Origin: Pogonophryne albipinna
Taxonomy: Eukaryota; Chordata; Actinopteri; Perciformes; Artedidraconidae
Assembly: GCA_028583405.1 (NCBI GenBank)
Contig: CM053253.1
Coordinates: 7,280,451 to 7,344,450, forward strand
Direction of reading: 5' to 3'
Length of the DNA: 64,000 nt
Both the position numbers and the translations under genes were made by a program. Positions within the stretch are counted from its first letter, which is position 1, and each line of letters starts with the position of its first letter. Positions 63,104 through 64,000 of the stretch are shown here, one piece after another. The notes below the pieces were generated by a model that worked only from the letters and a program-made list of their open reading frames with translations, was not told the origin of the DNA and searched no databases.

Positions 63104-63722
63104 TTCCATTTCATCGTTTATTTAGCAGGGACAATGCACATTAATGAACACTTAAAACAAACGCAAATAGTGTCAATATGCCGGATTTTAGCTTGGAGCT
63201 AATTTCCAATGTCCCTCACATAAAACATTTAAGAACATGACAATTATACACATAGCAAAAACAAATACATGATATGGAAAAAGTGCAAAAGAGCAAGAGC
63301 AGCATACACAAGTATTTATGACATGGCAGTACAATATAGCAGCTACGACATATAAAGTGCAAGAGATGATACAAGTGATACCTAAAGTGCAAGAGGAGAT
63401 ACCCCTGTGTTAAAGTGCAGTTGGCGGTGCTCGCACGTCTGTTTGTTTCTCAACCATTCTTTGAGTTGACCTTTAAAACTATTGAGAGTGGGACAATCCC
63501 GTATCTCAGTTGGGAGGCTATTCCACAATGAGCTGCCTTTAATGGAGAGGACATTTTGTCCAAAAGCGGTCCGTCTGCGGTGGACTTCACAGTCTCCTCT
63601 GGTTCCTGACCTAGTGCAGCGTCCAGTGTGTTTTTTGTGGATGAATTCCCCTATGGGTAGGGGGGGGCAGTCCATGTAAACATTTATAAAAAAAGCACAT
63701 ACTTGTATCATCTTTCTCAAGT
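63104..63722 (-). mobile_element. 5'-truncated LINE (jph2 intron 3)
   Basis: On the minus strand 63720-63382 encodes HRRRTAFGQNVLSIKG, SSLWNSLPTEIRDCPTLNSF and KGQLKEWLRNK, the C-terminal pattern of fish non-LTR reverse-transcriptase ORFs. A 3' UTR of about 280 bp then ends aatgtgcattgtccctgcta plus aataaac. Clade not determined. Confidence 0.8.
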
Positions 63723-63877
63723 CATGAGTGCTTCTCTTACATGTTTCATATAACTATGAACTTCATACAAATAAAACAACATATTTGTTCATCTACAGCA
63801 GAGAAACCTATGACATCAATATTACTATTAACTGAAGAAAACAATAATAAATCAGTACACTAAAGTGCTGTACTTAA

Positions 63878-64000
63878 AGGTGGGGTAGGTAATTCACTTC
63901 AGAAACACTTTTTGTTATATTCCATGGAATGTTCTTAACATCCCGATAGCAATGAATACATTAAACGCTTTGACAATAAATATATTAAAAAATGTCATCT
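63878..64000 (-). mobile_element. TTAA-flanked MITE, family B copy 3 (cut by window edge)
   Basis: TTAA at 63874-63877, then AGGTGGGGTAGGTAATTCAC. The following tttgttatattccatggaat is the reverse complement of the right part of the copies at 9080 and 36464. Confidence 0.85.

Overview
This is a stretch of a ray-finned (teleost, probably percomorph) fish chromosome. Four vertebrate protein-coding genes are split by GT-AG introns and surrounded by AT-rich DNA full of DNA-transposon remnants, 3' ends of non-LTR retrotransposons and long microsatellites. There are no bacterial-type operons, no CRISPR array, and I recognised no tRNA or rRNA gene. The species assignment is inference from gene content and repeat style.

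Layout. r3hdml (a secreted CAP-domain protein) lies on the minus strand at about 1.25-4.9 kb, with a possible untranslated first exon near 6.6-6.9 kb. fitm2 (an ER enzyme of lipid-droplet biogenesis) is on the plus strand at 14.96-18.51 kb. gdap1l1 (a GST-fold, tail-anchored protein) is on the minus strand at 22.71-43.26 kb in six exons. jph2 (junctophilin, a muscle plasma-membrane/SR tether) starts at 45.25 kb on the plus strand; its first three coding exons are here and the rest lies beyond the right edge. The reading frames of the three complete genes close exactly across every proposed splice site (264, 260 and 366 codons).

The order and relative orientations r3hdml-fitm2-gdap1l1-jph2 match human 20q13.12 (R3HDML, FITM2, GDAP1L1, JPH2, with HNF4A next to R3HDML). 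I did not find OSER1, which lies between GDAP1L1 and JPH2 in human; only about 2 kb separates the two genes here. The related human 8q21 block (PI15, GDAP1, JPH1) is the ancient duplicate of this neighbourhood.

The genes do not form a pathway; their proximity is old synteny. fitm2 and gdap1l1 are tail to tail. gdap1l1 and jph2 are head to head across 2 kb.

The most unusual material is in the non-coding part. A four-deep nest of transposons sits in gdap1l1 intron 4, including a 460-bp fold-back. Intron 5 of gdap1l1 is nearly all one TTAA-flanked MITE carrying a 37-bp minisatellite. A (TG)n tract of about 146 bp abuts the 3' splice site of gdap1l1 exon 4. About 1 kb of ATCT/GATA tetranucleotide repeat lies just upstream of r3hdml. 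A 36-bp coding minisatellite is present in r3hdml itself. Many MITEs here share TTAA target sites and AGG-type ends. I see no clearly new multi-gene system.
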